A DNA stretch of 64,000 nucleotides from Staphylococcus xylosus (GCF_002732165.1 NZ_MRZO01000002.1:355603-419602), one strand, 5' to 3'. Shown: positions 33,979 to 43,740, counted from the stretch's first letter. A program made the numbers and translations. The notes: generated by a model not told the origin, from the sequence alone.

Positions 33979-34000
33979 AACATGTAATTAATTACATGTT
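33979..34000. promoter_or_regulatory. PadR operator
   Basis: A 22-bp perfect palindrome with centre ACATGTAATTAATTACATGT lies in the padR-padC gap. It fits the ATGT-N-ACAT operator geometry known for PadR. It is 18 bp before the padC start, so bound repressor would block padC transcription. Confidence 0.88.
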
Positions 34001-34017
34001 TGGAAGGAGCTTTTTTT

Positions 34018-34569
34018 ATGACTAATAATTTTGAAACATTAGAAGATTTTTTAGGTACACATCTTATTTACACTTATGATAATGGTTGGGAATATGAAAT
34101 GTATGTGAAAAATGAGAACACGATTGATTATCGTATACATGGCGGTATGGTAGCTGGTAGATGGGTTAGAGATCAAGAAGCGAATATCGTGAAACTAACT
34201 GAGGGAGTTTTTAAAATAACTTGGACTGAACCAACAGGTACAGATGTAGCATTAGACTTTTTACCTAATGATCAGATTATGCACGGTACAATTTTCTTCC
34301 CTAAATGGGTTGAAGAGCATCCAGAAATAACAGTGACTTACCAAAATGATCACATTGATTTAATGGAAGCATCTCGTGAAAAATATGATACTTATCCTAA
34401 ATTAGTCGTACCTGAATTTGCGAAGATTTCATATATTGGTAACGCAGGACAAAATAATGAAACGGTTGTTAATGTCGCGCCATATGAAGGTATTTTAGAA
34501 GATATTAGAAGCGGTAAGTTTTTTGATGAAAATTATCAACATACAAATAGTAATTCGTTAATTAAATAA
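34018..34569 (+). CDS. padC: Phenolic acid decarboxylase PadC
   Basis: 183 residues, compact lipocalin-like barrel. Family landmarks include [43 protein letters not shown] and [10 protein letters not shown]. The Tyr/Arg/Glu residues for decarboxylation lie in these segments. It removes CO2 from ferulic, p-coumaric and caffeic acids to give vinyl phenols, a detoxification of plant phenolics. Start 34018 is behind GGAAGGAG. A terminator at 34581-34613 follows. Confidence 0.95.
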   Translation: MTNNFETLEDFLGTHLIYTYDNGWEYEMYVKNENTIDYRIHGGMVAGRWVRDQEANIVKLTEGVFKITWTEPTGTDVALDFLPNDQIMHGTIFFPKWVEEHPEITVTYQNDHIDLMEASREKYDTYPKLVVPEFAKISYIGNAGQNNETVVNVAPYEGILEDIRSGKFFDENYQHTNSNSLIK

Positions 34570-34580
34570 GTTTATAGAAA

Positions 34581-34613
34581 ATGGTCAACCTTCATAGAGC
34601 GTTGACCATTTAT
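34581..34613. terminator. Terminator between padC and xylE
   Basis: ATGGTCAAC pairs with GTTGACCAT around an 11-nt loop between convergent genes. T-run is weak. Confidence 0.65.
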
Positions 34614-34639
34614 TATATGTGAAAGTACCTTAATGGTTA

Positions 34640-36088
34640 CTATATCGAATGAGAATTACTTTGAACTTTTTCCTCTTTATTTGAAATAGATGTCACGTCT
34701 TCTTTTTTCCAAACATTCTCTAGTTCTTCAAGTGTTTTCCCTTTGGTTTCAGGAATGAATTTCCAAACGAATAGTCCTGATAAAATACTCATCAGTGCAT
34801 AAAAACCATAAGTCATGGCGCCGCTAACATCCATCATAGTTGGATAAGTAGATGTGATCGTAAAGTTAGCTAACCATTGTACTGCCACAGCTATTGCCAT
34901 AGCACTACTTCTAATTCTATTAGGGAAGATTTCTGATAATAATACCCAAATAATAGGTCCCCAACTCATCATAAATGAAGCAGTATATAGGACTAAAAAT
35001 ATTAAAGTTATAACACCAAATGCACCGTTTGCAGCTAAGACACTCATACCAATCATGCCGATTGCCATACCAGTTGATCCAATTATTAGTAAAGGTTTTC
35101 GTCCAAATTTGTCTACATATAATATAGCGATGATTGTGAAGATCACGTTTACTAATCCCATGACAACGGTTTGTATCATAGATGTGTTGCTACCTGAACC
35201 TAAATTTTCAAAAATACGAGGTGCGTAATATAAAGCAACATTGATTCCAATAAATTGTTGGAAAACAGATAATAAAATACCTACTATAATAACAGTCTTA
35301 CCAAAACTGAAAAGTGGCGCTTTCACATCTGTTAACTTATTTTTAGTAGCTAAAATGTCATTTAGTACATTTTGAGCATGATTCTTAGAAGAATAAATTC
35401 TATTAAGCACCGAGAGGGCTTCTGTATTTTTATTACTTAATGATAAGAACCTAGGTGTTTCAGGTACTAAAAATAATAAAAAGAAAAATGCTATTGCGGG
35501 AATCGCTTCAGTAATAAACATATAACGCCATCCAATATCTTGAATCCAACTTTGGGGTTGGCCATATGTAATACCATAATTGACAAAATACACTACTAAC
35601 ATACCGAATATAATGGCAAATTGATTCCATGAAACGAGTTTACCTCTAATTGACGAAGGGGCTATTTCACTAATGTACATAGGAGAAATTGCAGAAGCTA
35701 ATCCTACGCCGATACCGCCAATAATACGGTAAAGATTAAATGCTATGAGTAGACCAAGGTTTGGTTCAGTTGAATTGAAAAATAAAAATTCAGGACATCC
35801 TGACAAAATTGCAGAAACGATAAATAAGATGGCAGCTACTTGTAATGATTTTTTTCTACCTAAGCGACTTGAAAAACTTGAAGACAATAGACCGCCAATA
35901 ATACAGCCGATTAGCGCACTAGACACAGTGATGCCATGAATGAAACTGCCATAATCTTTCGTCAAATATTGTTGTAGAGATTGTTCTGCTCCAGAAATAA
36001 CTGCTGTGTCATAGCCGAATAATAAACCACCGAGCGTTGCGATTAAAGCTATTTTAAAAATAAATTTTTTATTATTATAAGTTGACAT
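34640..36088 (-). CDS. xylE: D-xylose:proton symporter (XylE-like sugar porter)
   Basis: 482 residues, twelve membrane helices. Sugar-porter motifs: GGLLFGYDTAVISGAEQSL, SRLGRKKSL, GVGLASAISPMYISEIAP, PETPRFL, QQFIGINVALYYAPRIF and PETKGKTLEELE. The length and these motifs are close to E. coli XylE. Third gene of the xyl operon, 20 bp after xylB, hence xylose import. Start 36088 follows AAGGGG; an upstream in-frame extension is ignored. Confidence 0.88.
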   Translation of the reverse strand: MSTYNNKKFIFKIALIATLGGLLFGYDTAVISGAEQSLQQYLTKDYGSFIHGITVSSALIGCIIGGLLSSSFSSRLGRKKSLQVAAILFIVSAILSGCPEFLFFNSTEPNLGLLIAFNLYRIIGGIGVGLASAISPMYISEIAPSSIRGKLVSWNQFAIIFGMLVVYFVNYGITYGQPQSWIQDIGWRYMFITEAIPAIAFFFLLFLVPETPRFLSLSNKNTEALSVLNRIYSSKNHAQNVLNDILATKNKLTDVKAPLFSFGKTVIIVGILLSVFQQFIGINVALYYAPRIFENLGSGSNTSMIQTVVMGLVNVIFTIIAILYVDKFGRKPLLIIGSTGMAIGMIGMSVLAANGAFGVITLIFLVLYTASFMMSWGPIIWVLLSEIFPNRIRSSAMAIAVAVQWLANFTITSTYPTMMDVSGAMTYGFYALMSILSGLFVWKFIPETKGKTLEELENVWKKEDVTSISNKEEKVQSNSHSI

Positions 36089-36108
36089 ATATCCATCCCC
36101 TTGATAGA

Positions 36109-37599
36109 TCACTTAAATTTATTAAGTTTTTGAGTTACTGGCTGCGTAGCGTCATAAATTGTTTTATAAATATTAAATAAGTCTTGATAAGATTTTGTGT
36201 TTGTTTCAATGGGATATACTTTTTGATGGTATGCTATCCATGCTTCGCTCATTTCGTTGAAAGTATTAAACCATTGTTCTCCCATAGCTGCTATCATAGC
36301 TGCACCATAAGCTGGACCTTGTTCTTCTATTCGTGTAGTAATAGTTGTATTGAAAATATCTGCTTGAATTTGAAGCCATTGATTATTTTTAGCACCACCA
36401 CCAATTGATACAATTTCATTAATGTTAATAGCATTATTTTTCATAATTTGAATACTTTCATTAATCGAGTAAGTAATGCCTTCGATAACAGCACGTTTCA
36501 TATCGAGCTGTGTCGTATTTGCATCTAAACCGATGAAACTACCTCGTACTGAAGCATCGTTATGTGGCGTACGTTCACCTAATAAATAAGGCGTGTACAT
36601 TAATCCATTAGCACCAATTTCTGATTGATTAATATCTTTTAAAAAAGTAGTGAAATTTTCATCAGCAGAGATAAGTTGCTTAAGCCATTCGAGGCTATAC
36701 CCAGCAGATAAAGTCACACCCATAATGTATTTTTGGTTTGGAACACAATGGTTAAAGTAATGTACGTTTCCATCATTTTCATAATCAGTACGATTTTCAA
36801 TAGACAATGCTACGCCTGAAGTTCCGATACTTACGAGTTGCTTTTGTTCGTCGGTAATACCTGAACCTAAAGCGCCACAAGCATTATCTGCGCCACCTTG
36901 GTACACATTAATGTTCGAATCAATACCTAAAGAATTCTTTACTTTTTCAGTTAATTGTCCACTTTTTTGATGTGAAGCAATAATTTCTGGGCAAATGGAT
37001 GGATCAATATTTAAACGATGCAATAATTCTGTGGACCAATTTTCATCTTTTACACTAAACATGATTGTACCTGCAGCGTCTGAAGGTTCTGTGTAAACAT
37101 TACCTGTCAATTTATACACTATGTAGTCTTTAGGCAACATAAACTTAGAGATACGCTTGTAGTTGTCTTGCTCATTATTCTTTAACCACATAAGCTTAGG
37201 TAAAGTGAATCCTTCTAAAACAGTGTTTTGTGTTAATTGTAATAATGAATTAAGTCCTAGGTTTTGTTTAATGTCTTCAACTTCTTGAGAAGTTCTTGTA
37301 TCATTCCATAAAATGGCTGGTCTAATTGGATTGCCCTCTTGATCAATGACTACTAGACCATGCATTTGTCCAGAAAAACTAATGCCAGATATATCATTAT
37401 GAGTGTAATGATTTAATATATGTTTTAGACTCTCCAAGGTTGCTTCATACCAAATTTCAGGATCAATTTCGCTGTATCCTGACTTAGGGTGTGCCGTATT
37501 ATAAGAGACGCTGTAAGATTCTACAACGTCGCCACTTTTATTTACTACGAGCGTTTTTAAAGCACTCGTGCCAATATCTATACCAATTACATAGGCCAT
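36109..37599 (-). CDS. xylB: Xylulokinase XylB
   Basis: 496 residues. FGGY kinase: N-terminal GIDIGTSALKTLVV, substrate motif ISFSGQMHGLVVID, ILWNDTRT, GGADNACGALGSG, LGERTPHND and C-terminal SIGGGAKNNQWLQIQADIF. It phosphorylates D-xylulose to xylulose-5-phosphate. Begins 5 bp after the xylA stop with AAGGA inside the xylA end, indicating coupling. A second xylulokinase-like gene lies at 51841. Confidence 0.95.
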   Translation of the reverse strand: MAYVIGIDIGTSALKTLVVNKSGDVVESYSVSYNTAHPKSGYSEIDPEIWYEATLESLKHILNHYTHNDISGISFSGQMHGLVVIDQEGNPIRPAILWNDTRTSQEVEDIKQNLGLNSLLQLTQNTVLEGFTLPKLMWLKNNEQDNYKRISKFMLPKDYIVYKLTGNVYTEPSDAAGTIMFSVKDENWSTELLHRLNIDPSICPEIIASHQKSGQLTEKVKNSLGIDSNINVYQGGADNACGALGSGITDEQKQLVSIGTSGVALSIENRTDYENDGNVHYFNHCVPNQKYIMGVTLSAGYSLEWLKQLISADENFTTFLKDINQSEIGANGLMYTPYLLGERTPHNDASVRGSFIGLDANTTQLDMKRAVIEGITYSINESIQIMKNNAININEIVSIGGGAKNNQWLQIQADIFNTTITTRIEEQGPAYGAAMIAAMGEQWFNTFNEMSEAWIAYHQKVYPIETNTKSYQDLFNIYKTIYDATQPVTQKLNKFK

Positions 37600-37604
37600 T
37601 TTTA

Positions 37605-38927
37605 TCAATCCTTATTATTAATATTTAAGATATATTGATTAATTTGTGATTTAATAACTTCTAAATGATCAGAGGTATTATTAATTGTATTAATATTGAA
37701 AGCATAATCTTCTAATTCTTTAAATGAAGTCTCTCCTTCAACTATTTTCTTACCAATGCCTTCATTAAATGATTTGTATTTTTCATCCATAATATTTTCA
37801 AAGAAATTATCTTCAATCATCTTATAAGCAACTCGTAGGCCTAATGCGAAAGTATCCATACCCGCAATGTGAGTTAAAATTAAATCTTCTTGTTTAAATG
37901 ATGTTCTTCTAGGTTTAGCATCAAAGTTTAATCCCCCTGGAGCCAACCCGCCATTTTTAAGTATTTCGTACATTGCTAACGTAGTATCGTATACATCAGT
38001 TGGAAATTCATCTGTATCCCATCCTAAAAGGGGATGTCCTTGGTTAGCATCTACTGAACCCAACATATTGTTATCACGTGCATATCTTAATTCATGTTGG
38101 AATGTGTGGCCAGCCAGCGTCGCGTGGTTAGCTTCAATATTAAATTTAAAGTCTTTATCTAAATCATATTTTTGTAAGAAAGCGTGTGCAGTTGCAACAT
38201 CAGTATCATATTGATGTGTGGTAGGTTCTTTAGGTTTTGGTTCTATTAAAAATTGACCCGTATAGCCAATTTCATCTGCGTAACTTTTTGCCATTTTAAA
38301 GAAAGTAGCTAAGTTATCTAACTCTAATTTCATATTAGTATTTAATAAACTTTCATATCCTTCACGACCGCCCCAAAAAACAAAGTTTTCAGAACCAAGT
38401 TTTTTAGCAATTTCTAATGATTTTTTTACTTTTGCAGCTGCATATGCAAATACTTCAGCATTTGAAGACGTGGCTGCACCATGAACAAAACGCTCGTGAG
38501 TAAAGTTGTTGGTTGTATTCCAAAGCAATTTCTTACCAGTTTGATCCATTTTTTCTTTAATAAGTTCTACAATGATATCTAAATTTTCATTAGATTCTTT
38601 TAAAGACGCGCCTTCTGGAGCAATGTCTACATCGTGAAAACAAAAGTAATCAATACGTGTTTTTTCCATAAATTCAAAAATTGCGTCTACTCTTGCTTTT
38701 GCTTTTTCCATCTCGTCTAATGAATCCCAATCACGTTCCGCAGCACCCACACCGAATGGATCGGAAAGGTCAGCAGTAAAAGTGTGCCAATAAGCGACAC
38801 TGAATCTTAAAAGTTCTGACATAGAGTGATTACCAAGTTTTTCTTCAGGATTGTAATACTTAAAACTAAAAGCGTTATTTGACTTAGGACCTTCGTAATT
38901 TACTTTATTGATATCAAAATAAGACAT
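37605..38927 (-). CDS. xylA: Xylose isomerase XylA
   Basis: 440 residues, the normal size for the class II enzyme. Catalytic His in [13 protein letters not shown], metal ligands in [30 protein letters not shown], and [10 protein letters not shown]. It converts D-xylose to D-xylulose. First gene of xylA-xylB-xylE after the XylR operator. The -35 of its promoter is overlapped by a cre site, so catabolite repression by CcpA is expected. Start follows GTAGGAGG. Confidence 0.97.
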   Translation of the reverse strand: MSYFDINKVNYEGPKSNNAFSFKYYNPEEKLGNHSMSELLRFSVAYWHTFTADLSDPFGVGAAERDWDSLDEMEKAKARVDAIFEFMEKTRIDYFCFHDVDIAPEGASLKESNENLDIIVELIKEKMDQTGKKLLWNTTNNFTHERFVHGAATSSNAEVFAYAAAKVKKSLEIAKKLGSENFVFWGGREGYESLLNTNMKLELDNLATFFKMAKSYADEIGYTGQFLIEPKPKEPTTHQYDTDVATAHAFLQKYDLDKDFKFNIEANHATLAGHTFQHELRYARDNNMLGSVDANQGHPLLGWDTDEFPTDVYDTTLAMYEILKNGGLAPGGLNFDAKPRRTSFKQEDLILTHIAGMDTFALGLRVAYKMIEDNFFENIMDEKYKSFNEGIGKKIVEGETSFKELEDYAFNINTINNTSDHLEVIKSQINQYILNINNKD

Positions 38928-38944
38928 AATATTCCTCCTACATT

Positions 38945-39020
38945 TTAGTTGGTTAATTTAATAAACAAACTAACTTTAGAGGTAATATAGCACATCGTTC
39001 ATTTTTTGTAAACGCTTACT
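38945..39020 (-). promoter_or_regulatory. xylA promoter with XylR operator and cre site
   Basis: Minus-strand promoter TTTACA (-35) and TATATT (-10, 38989-38984) with a 17-bp spacer. Downstream at 38945-38973 two inverted TTAGTT-G-TTA-type arms form the XylR operator. At 39007-39020 TGTAAACGCTTACT matches the cre consensus in all but the last base and covers the -35. This is the classical S. xylosus xyl control layout: substrate release by XylR and glucose repression by CcpA. Confidence 0.88.
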
Positions 39021-39033
39021 AAAAAATAAAAAA

Positions 39034-39081
39034 GAGTGGGTCAGAAATCAATTTAGCTCGAAAGATCTCATTGACCCACTC
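39034..39081 (-). terminator. Terminator of xylR
   Basis: GAGTGGGTCA and TGACCCACTC pair across a 28-nt loop; the T-rich run (TTTTTTATTTTTT) follows on the minus strand, just before the xylA promoter. Confidence 0.75.
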
Positions 39082-39137
39082 AAATAAGGAAGAATAGACG
39101 GTCCGAGATATCTATTTTATAACTCAGACTGCTGTAA

Positions 39138-40289
39138 TTATTTAATATTCATTTGAATGTTATTTATATTTAATGTTTTTTGCATTATTGCTAAAGTGCC
39201 ACCCAATAAAGTAGCTTGTTTTACATTAGTGGTTAAATGTAATTGAAATGGACTGCCTTGAGAAAAATAGGAGAATTGCTCTTTAATTTCATTTAAAATA
39301 TTTGGTAATTCATTAATTAAAGGACAGTTAATATAAATAGCGTCTGGGTTAAATTGTGTATTCAAATTATGAATCAGAACTGTCATTCTATTAATAAATT
39401 GTTTAATTTCATGAGCAACAATTGAATTTCCATCGTTGTAATATTGGATTAGTTCTGTAAACGTCAGTGTGATGCCCAATTTATTATTTATTTTCTGTAT
39501 TAAAGCGTCTTGAGAGCATATATCTTCAATTTTGTAATATTCGTTGTCATTGTTATTTATAGATTCCAAAACCAATGTCTTACCTATCTCTCCAGCCTCT
39601 CCATTTGAGCCACGATAAAGTTTTTTATTTATTATGATGCCAGCGCCAATACCCTTGTGAATACTTAAAGTAATCAAATTATTTATGTTTGAATTAATAT
39701 ATAAACTTTTTTCATATAGCGCTGATAAATTTGCTTCATTTTCTATAACGACAGGAACATTTGTGAATGACTTTAATTCATCAGTAAATGTACGTTTCTC
39801 ATTTTTATGAAAAGGAAGATTGATTATGTTTTGCTCATCGTCAACGATACCATGTATGGATATAGATATACCAAGTAACCCATGTAACGTATCATATTTT
39901 TCTGAGACGTTTATATTAGATTTTAAAATTTGTAATATACTGCTTACATTTTTATCATTTAATTCATAGGAATCTTGCTTTAATATAGCAGCATCAAAGT
40001 AGTTGTACATTAATTCAACGTAATCATATGTTAAATCCATAGAAATATAGTAGCCATATTTTTGGTTAATTTCGAGTAAAATAGGCTTTCGTCCACCACT
40101 TTTAGTACTATTGCCTTCTCCTACTTCATTAACTAAACTCTTATGTTTTAAGTTGTTCAGAATGTTAGAAATAGTAGCTTTATTAAGTTCTAAATTCTTC
40201 GATATTTGTGTTCGTGAAATATTACTGTTATTGAAAATTTGTTTTAATACACGCTTCTCATTTTCATTTACTATAAAATTATTTTCCAT
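39138..40289 (-). CDS. xylR: Xylose repressor XylR (ROK family)
   Basis: 383 residues. An N-terminal HTH (ISRTQISKNLELNKATISNI) is followed by a ROK sugar-kinase-like domain (SIHKGIGAGIIINKKLYRGSNGEAGE in segments). The length and sequence are what I expect for S. xylosus XylR. It represses xylAB until xylose binds. Transcribed ahead of xylA in the same direction with its own terminator. Confidence 0.93.
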   Translation of the reverse strand: MENNFIVNENEKRVLKQIFNNSNISRTQISKNLELNKATISNILNNLKHKSLVNEVGEGNSTKSGGRKPILLEINQKYGYYISMDLTYDYVELMYNYFDAAILKQDSYELNDKNVSSILQILKSNINVSEKYDTLHGLLGISISIHGIVDDEQNIINLPFHKNEKRTFTDELKSFTNVPVVIENEANLSALYEKSLYINSNINNLITLSIHKGIGAGIIINKKLYRGSNGEAGEIGKTLVLESINNNDNEYYKIEDICSQDALIQKINNKLGITLTFTELIQYYNDGNSIVAHEIKQFINRMTVLIHNLNTQFNPDAIYINCPLINELPNILNEIKEQFSYFSQGSPFQLHLTTNVKQATLLGGTLAIMQKTLNINNIQMNIK

Positions 40290-40705
40290 TTATTATTACC
40301 TCTTATCTAATTTGGACAGGGGAAGTTCGGTTAATATTACCAAGTGTAACATAGTGTGATTTGAGTACTAGATGTTGGCAAACGATATGAGCAACATTAT
40401 TCTATAATCAATTATATATTATAAAGTAGAAAATATAAATTTAAGTTATAGTCGTAGAATGCCGAATGAGCATAGATTAATTAATGTACCATAAAAATTA
40501 ATAACTAAATGAAGCAAGTCGATAAAATTACAGAATAAACAATAATTATGATTCGATTTCTCATAATTATATTCACGTGAATTTAAGTGGCTAAGCATAA
40601 ATTCAAAATTGATTTACGAACTGATTGTTATGTAATGGAAATAAAATAGATATAATAAATTATCGATTTCACAATAGTATAATTTATTTAAATATAGTAA
40701 CTTGA
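40290..40705. other. xylR upstream region and spacer
   Basis: 416 bp with no gene. It must contain the leftward xylR promoter. At 40541-40570 ATAATTATGA and TCATAATTAT pair around 9-10 nt without a T-run, and ATTCACGTGAAT forms a small palindrome just beyond. The meaning of these is unclear. Confidence 0.35.
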
Positions 40706-40734
40706 TTGACAACTGTTTTTGAAGCGAGTATGAT
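40706..40734 (+). promoter_or_regulatory. Promoter of the YhgE/Pip-family gene
   Basis: TTGACA (40706-40711), 17-bp spacer, TATGAT (40729-40734): a strong vegetative promoter. It lies 160 bp before the ATG, implying a long leader RNA. Confidence 0.85.
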
Positions 40735-40740
40735 ATAAAA

Positions 40741-40893
40741 ATGTATAAGGGGTGTACTATTCTAGAAATTTATATATCCCCATAAATTTGAATAGCTATA
40801 AACGCCTCCGGAATAAGCATTTTAGCATGTTTCGGTTTTCAAAAATCTAATAGTACACACGGTGTACAATTGTAAAAAGGAAGGTAAGAAAAG
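40741..40893 (+). ncRNA. Structured leader RNA, possible undescribed riboregulator
   Basis: GTGTACTATT (40752-40761) pairs exactly with AATAGTACAC (40849-40858), closing an 87-nt domain. Inside are a stem AAATTTAT/ATAAATTT with loop ATATCCCC (40766-40789) and a stem CCGGAA/TTTCGG (40808-40835). The 3' strand of the closing stem can alternatively pair with GTGTAC at 40862-40867, forming GTACAC-ACG-GTGTAC a few bases before the ribosome site (GGAAGG, 40879-40884). Two exclusive folds resemble a riboswitch. Equally, GTGTAC repeats could be DNA operators for the MarR regulator encoded downstream. Confidence 0.4.
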
Positions 40894-42327
40894 ATGTTTA
40901 ATGAATTTAAATTTATTTTTAGAAACAAAATGTTAATTATAGCGCTTATAGCCATCGCAGCTATCCCGTTGCTATATGTAGCATTATTTGTTGGTTCTAT
41001 GTGGAATCCTTATGATAAGACAGATCAATTAAAGATTTCTATTGTTAACCAAGACAAGACCGCAAAGTTGAATGGTGAAAAAGTCACAATCGGTGATGAT
41101 GTAGTAGACAAATTAAAAGATAATGATAAGTTTGACTTCCAAGAAGTTTCTAAAAAAGAAGCATATGACCAACTTGAAAGAGGTAAAAGTGTTGGAACAA
41201 TCATTATCCCTGAAGATGCATCAAGTAACGCAACAACATTATTAGATAAAAACCCTAAAAAAATAAATTTAGAAACACAAGTAAATCCAGGTTCAAGTTA
41301 TACTGGTAGTCAATCAGCTCAGAAAGCAATTAATACAGTGACAGACTCAATCAAAGAAAATATCCGTTCTAATTATTTAGACCAATTATTTGATAGTGCT
41401 AAAAAATCAAAATCTGGCTTCCAAGATACTTCTGAAGCTTTAGGCAAAATGTCAGGCGCTGAATCTCAGCTTATTGATGGAAATCAACAAGTTACAGATG
41501 GTTTGAAACAGCTAGAACCTGCAGTAGGACAGCCTGCACAACAGTTGATTTCAGGAAATCAACAAGTTACAGATGGTTTAACTCAATTACAACAAAATAA
41601 TAATCAATTAAAAGAAAAAATTGACCAATCAGTTTCTCAACAAGAGGGAGTTGCATTTGAAGGAGACAACGAAAAAGCTCTAAATAATGTGACGAAAGTG
41701 AATGAAAATAATGCTACAGAAGCAGATAAATATGGTGAAACAATCGTCCCATATATGGCAAGTGTTAGCTTATTTGTAGGCGCAGTTTCATTTAGCGCAA
41801 TTTATCCTTTAAGAAAAGTGTTAAGTAAAGAGATAACATCAATCAAACAAGTATTCGGCAAACTATTACTGTATCTTGTACAAGGTACAATATCAGCACT
41901 CTTAATGAGTAGTTGGGCGATATTTGCTCTGAACATGTCTATCGATAATATTGGCAAATTTATCTTAGTAGGATTATTGTGGGCCATCGCAGCAATTACC
42001 ATCACTACGTTCTTAAGCCTGTTGCTAGATAGAATTGGGCTCTTTATATCGATGGTTTTACTAATACTACAATTAAGTTCAAGTGAAGGGATGTTCCCAA
42101 TAGAATTATCAGCACAATTCTTTAGATGGATCCACCCATTCTCACCAATGTCATATGCAATACAAGGATACAGAGAAGCAATCTTTACTCATGCGGGACA
42201 TTTTAACTTTGGTTTTGTTGTAGCCTTACTCATTGGCATTATTGCAGTAATGATTATTTTACAATATATAGTAATATTATGGTTTAACAAGAGACAAAGA
42301 GTACCTTTCTCAATAGAGTTTAAATAA
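40894..42327 (+). CDS. YhgE/Pip-family membrane protein (ABC-2-like)
   Basis: 477 residues. One N-terminal helix (MLIIALIAIAAIPLLYVALFV split by few residues), a large extracytoplasmic coiled region (about 40-290) with a repeated GNQQVTDGL motif, and five C-terminal helices. Such YhgE/Pip proteins include phage-infection proteins and secretion-associated exporters; no ATPase gene is adjacent. The linked MarR gene suggests drug- or stress-responsive expression. Function is not known. Confidence 0.82.
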   Translation: MFNEFKFIFRNKMLIIALIAIAAIPLLYVALFVGSMWNPYDKTDQLKISIVNQDKTAKLNGEKVTIGDDVVDKLKDNDKFDFQEVSKKEAYDQLERGKSVGTIIIPEDASSNATTLLDKNPKKINLETQVNPGSSYTGSQSAQKAINTVTDSIKENIRSNYLDQLFDSAKKSKSGFQDTSEALGKMSGAESQLIDGNQQVTDGLKQLEPAVGQPAQQLISGNQQVTDGLTQLQQNNNQLKEKIDQSVSQQEGVAFEGDNEKALNNVTKVNENNATEADKYGETIVPYMASVSLFVGAVSFSAIYPLRKVLSKEITSIKQVFGKLLLYLVQGTISALLMSSWAIFALNMSIDNIGKFILVGLLWAIAAITITTFLSLLLDRIGLFISMVLLILQLSSSEGMFPIELSAQFFRWIHPFSPMSYAIQGYREAIFTHAGHFNFGFVVALLIGIIAVMIILQYIVILWFNKRQRVPFSIEFK

Positions 42328-42349
42328 GTGTTATTCGGAGGTGGCTTAT

Positions 42350-42802
42350 TTGGAAAATGTAGATAAGACAATTGAAGAAGCGATTATTAAATTTCAAATA
42401 GTAATGTTGCATTTAAATAAAGAGATTGTAGATATCGTTAAAGAGACCGGGCTAAGTAATTTGCTTTCAAGAGAACAAATTGAAGCAATGAGAATTATAA
42501 AAACAGAAGGTAAGGTAACGATTAATGAATTAGCTCGTTTACAAAACATTTTTAAAACGGCTGCATCAAAGCGTATAGCGAAATTAGAAGAGATGGGATA
42601 TGTGCAACGTGCACATTCAGATAACAAACGTATCAAACTCATTAAATTGAGTGATGAAGGTGAAGCATTTTTGAAGAAAGCAACGTCTGTTATGACAGAA
42701 GCAGTGAAAGATCGCCTTGGAAATAAATTTACAGCCGAAGAAGTTCATCATTTCGTAGATCAACTTACACATATTGATAATGCTTTTAGAGAACACAAAT
42801 AA
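42350..42802 (+). CDS. MarR-family transcriptional regulator
   Basis: 150 residues with a winged helix typical of MarR: INELARLQNIFKTAASKRIA then EEMGYVQRAHSDNKRIKLIKL (recognition helix and wing). Start taken as TTG at 42350, 8 nt after CGGAGG; an in-frame GTG at 42341 overlaps that site. It is 22 bp after the YhgE-type gene, in the same transcript, so it probably controls that operon, perhaps through the GTGTAC repeats upstream. Confidence 0.85.
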   Translation: MENVDKTIEEAIIKFQIVMLHLNKEIVDIVKETGLSNLLSREQIEAMRIIKTEGKVTINELARLQNIFKTAASKRIAKLEEMGYVQRAHSDNKRIKLIKLSDEGEAFLKKATSVMTEAVKDRLGNKFTAEEVHHFVDQLTHIDNAFREHK

Positions 42803-42812
42803 ATTACAAAAT

Positions 42813-42852
42813 AAAGGTTCGAGACATGGAGAAATGTTTCGGACCTTTTTTA
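42813..42852 (+). terminator. Terminator of the YhgE-MarR operon
   Basis: AAAGGTTCGAGACAT and ATGTTTCGGACCTTT pair with short loop, followed by a T-run. The remaining 42853-43104 shows nothing recognisable. Confidence 0.85.
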
Positions 42853-43104
42853 TAAATATGCTTGTCGAAAAATTAATACAGCAAATCATTATAAGCAAGC
42901 AGATTCTCTGTCTGGTGCTCTAAATTTTCTAGCTAATATTAAAAGATGTATAACTATAATTTGAAAAAAGTTAATATTTATATAATGTGGACTTAGATAT
43001 TCGCAATTAGTATAATTAACATTGTAATTAAGTATTTTTTATATTATGTTGGTAAAGATTATTGTTTTAATAAATTTAATTATATAAATAGGAGGAACAT
43101 TGTT

Positions 43105-43671
43105 ATGAAAAGAACAATAGAACGCGTTCTAACGTGGATTGGCATTACGCTACAATTAATTGCTGTAATATTATTGGCTATTTTAATTCCGATGTTAGGA
43201 AATAATGAAATCAAAGATACTTTTATTAATCAAATGATGCAAGAAGAGTCTAGCCTTACGTATGGTGATGCTAATGCATTCTTTAGTTCATTAAGCGGAA
43301 TTGTAACTACAGGTTTAGTAATAGGTATTATAATCTTAATTATTGCATTGATAGCAGCATTCTTAATTGGTAAAAAAGCTAAAATAGCAGGTGTTTTACT
43401 AATTATTGCAGGTGTGATTTCTTTATTAGGTAATTGGATTAATGCTGTACTGTGGATTGTTGCGGGTATCATGTTATTAGTGAGAAAGCCAAAAGCGCCT
43501 GTTTATAGTAAAGACAATGATGAGGATATAAATCCATATATTAAAGATGGTTCACAAGTCAATGAACACAATAATTCTTTTGTTTTATCAGAAGAGCAAA
43601 AAGAAAACGAAAAAGAAGCTATAAAAGATGAATATACAAAATCAGATGAAGAGAATAAATATAAGTACTAA
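43105..43671 (+). CDS. DUF4064-type membrane protein
   Basis: 188 residues. Four membrane helices (about 8-30, 65-85, 90-108, 112-130) and a charged Glu/Lys/Asp-rich cytosolic tail (about 135-188). This fits the DUF4064 group found in many staphylococci, of unknown role. The ATG follows TAGGAGG; monocistronic with a terminator at 43698. Confidence 0.75.
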   Translation: MKRTIERVLTWIGITLQLIAVILLAILIPMLGNNEIKDTFINQMMQEESSLTYGDANAFFSSLSGIVTTGLVIGIIILIIALIAAFLIGKKAKIAGVLLIIAGVISLLGNWINAVLWIVAGIMLLVRKPKAPVYSKDNDEDINPYIKDGSQVNEHNNSFVLSEEQKENEKEAIKDEYTKSDEENKYKY

Positions 43672-43697
43672 ATTACAATTGTAATAACATCATTTTA

Positions 43698-43740
43698 AAC
43701 ACCAAGTCGCCTTAATGTATGCGAAACTTGGTGTTTTTTT
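43698..43740 (+). terminator. Terminator after the DUF4064 gene
   Basis: AACACCAAGT and ACTTGGTGTT pair around an 18-nt loop, followed by seven T. Confidence 0.85.
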
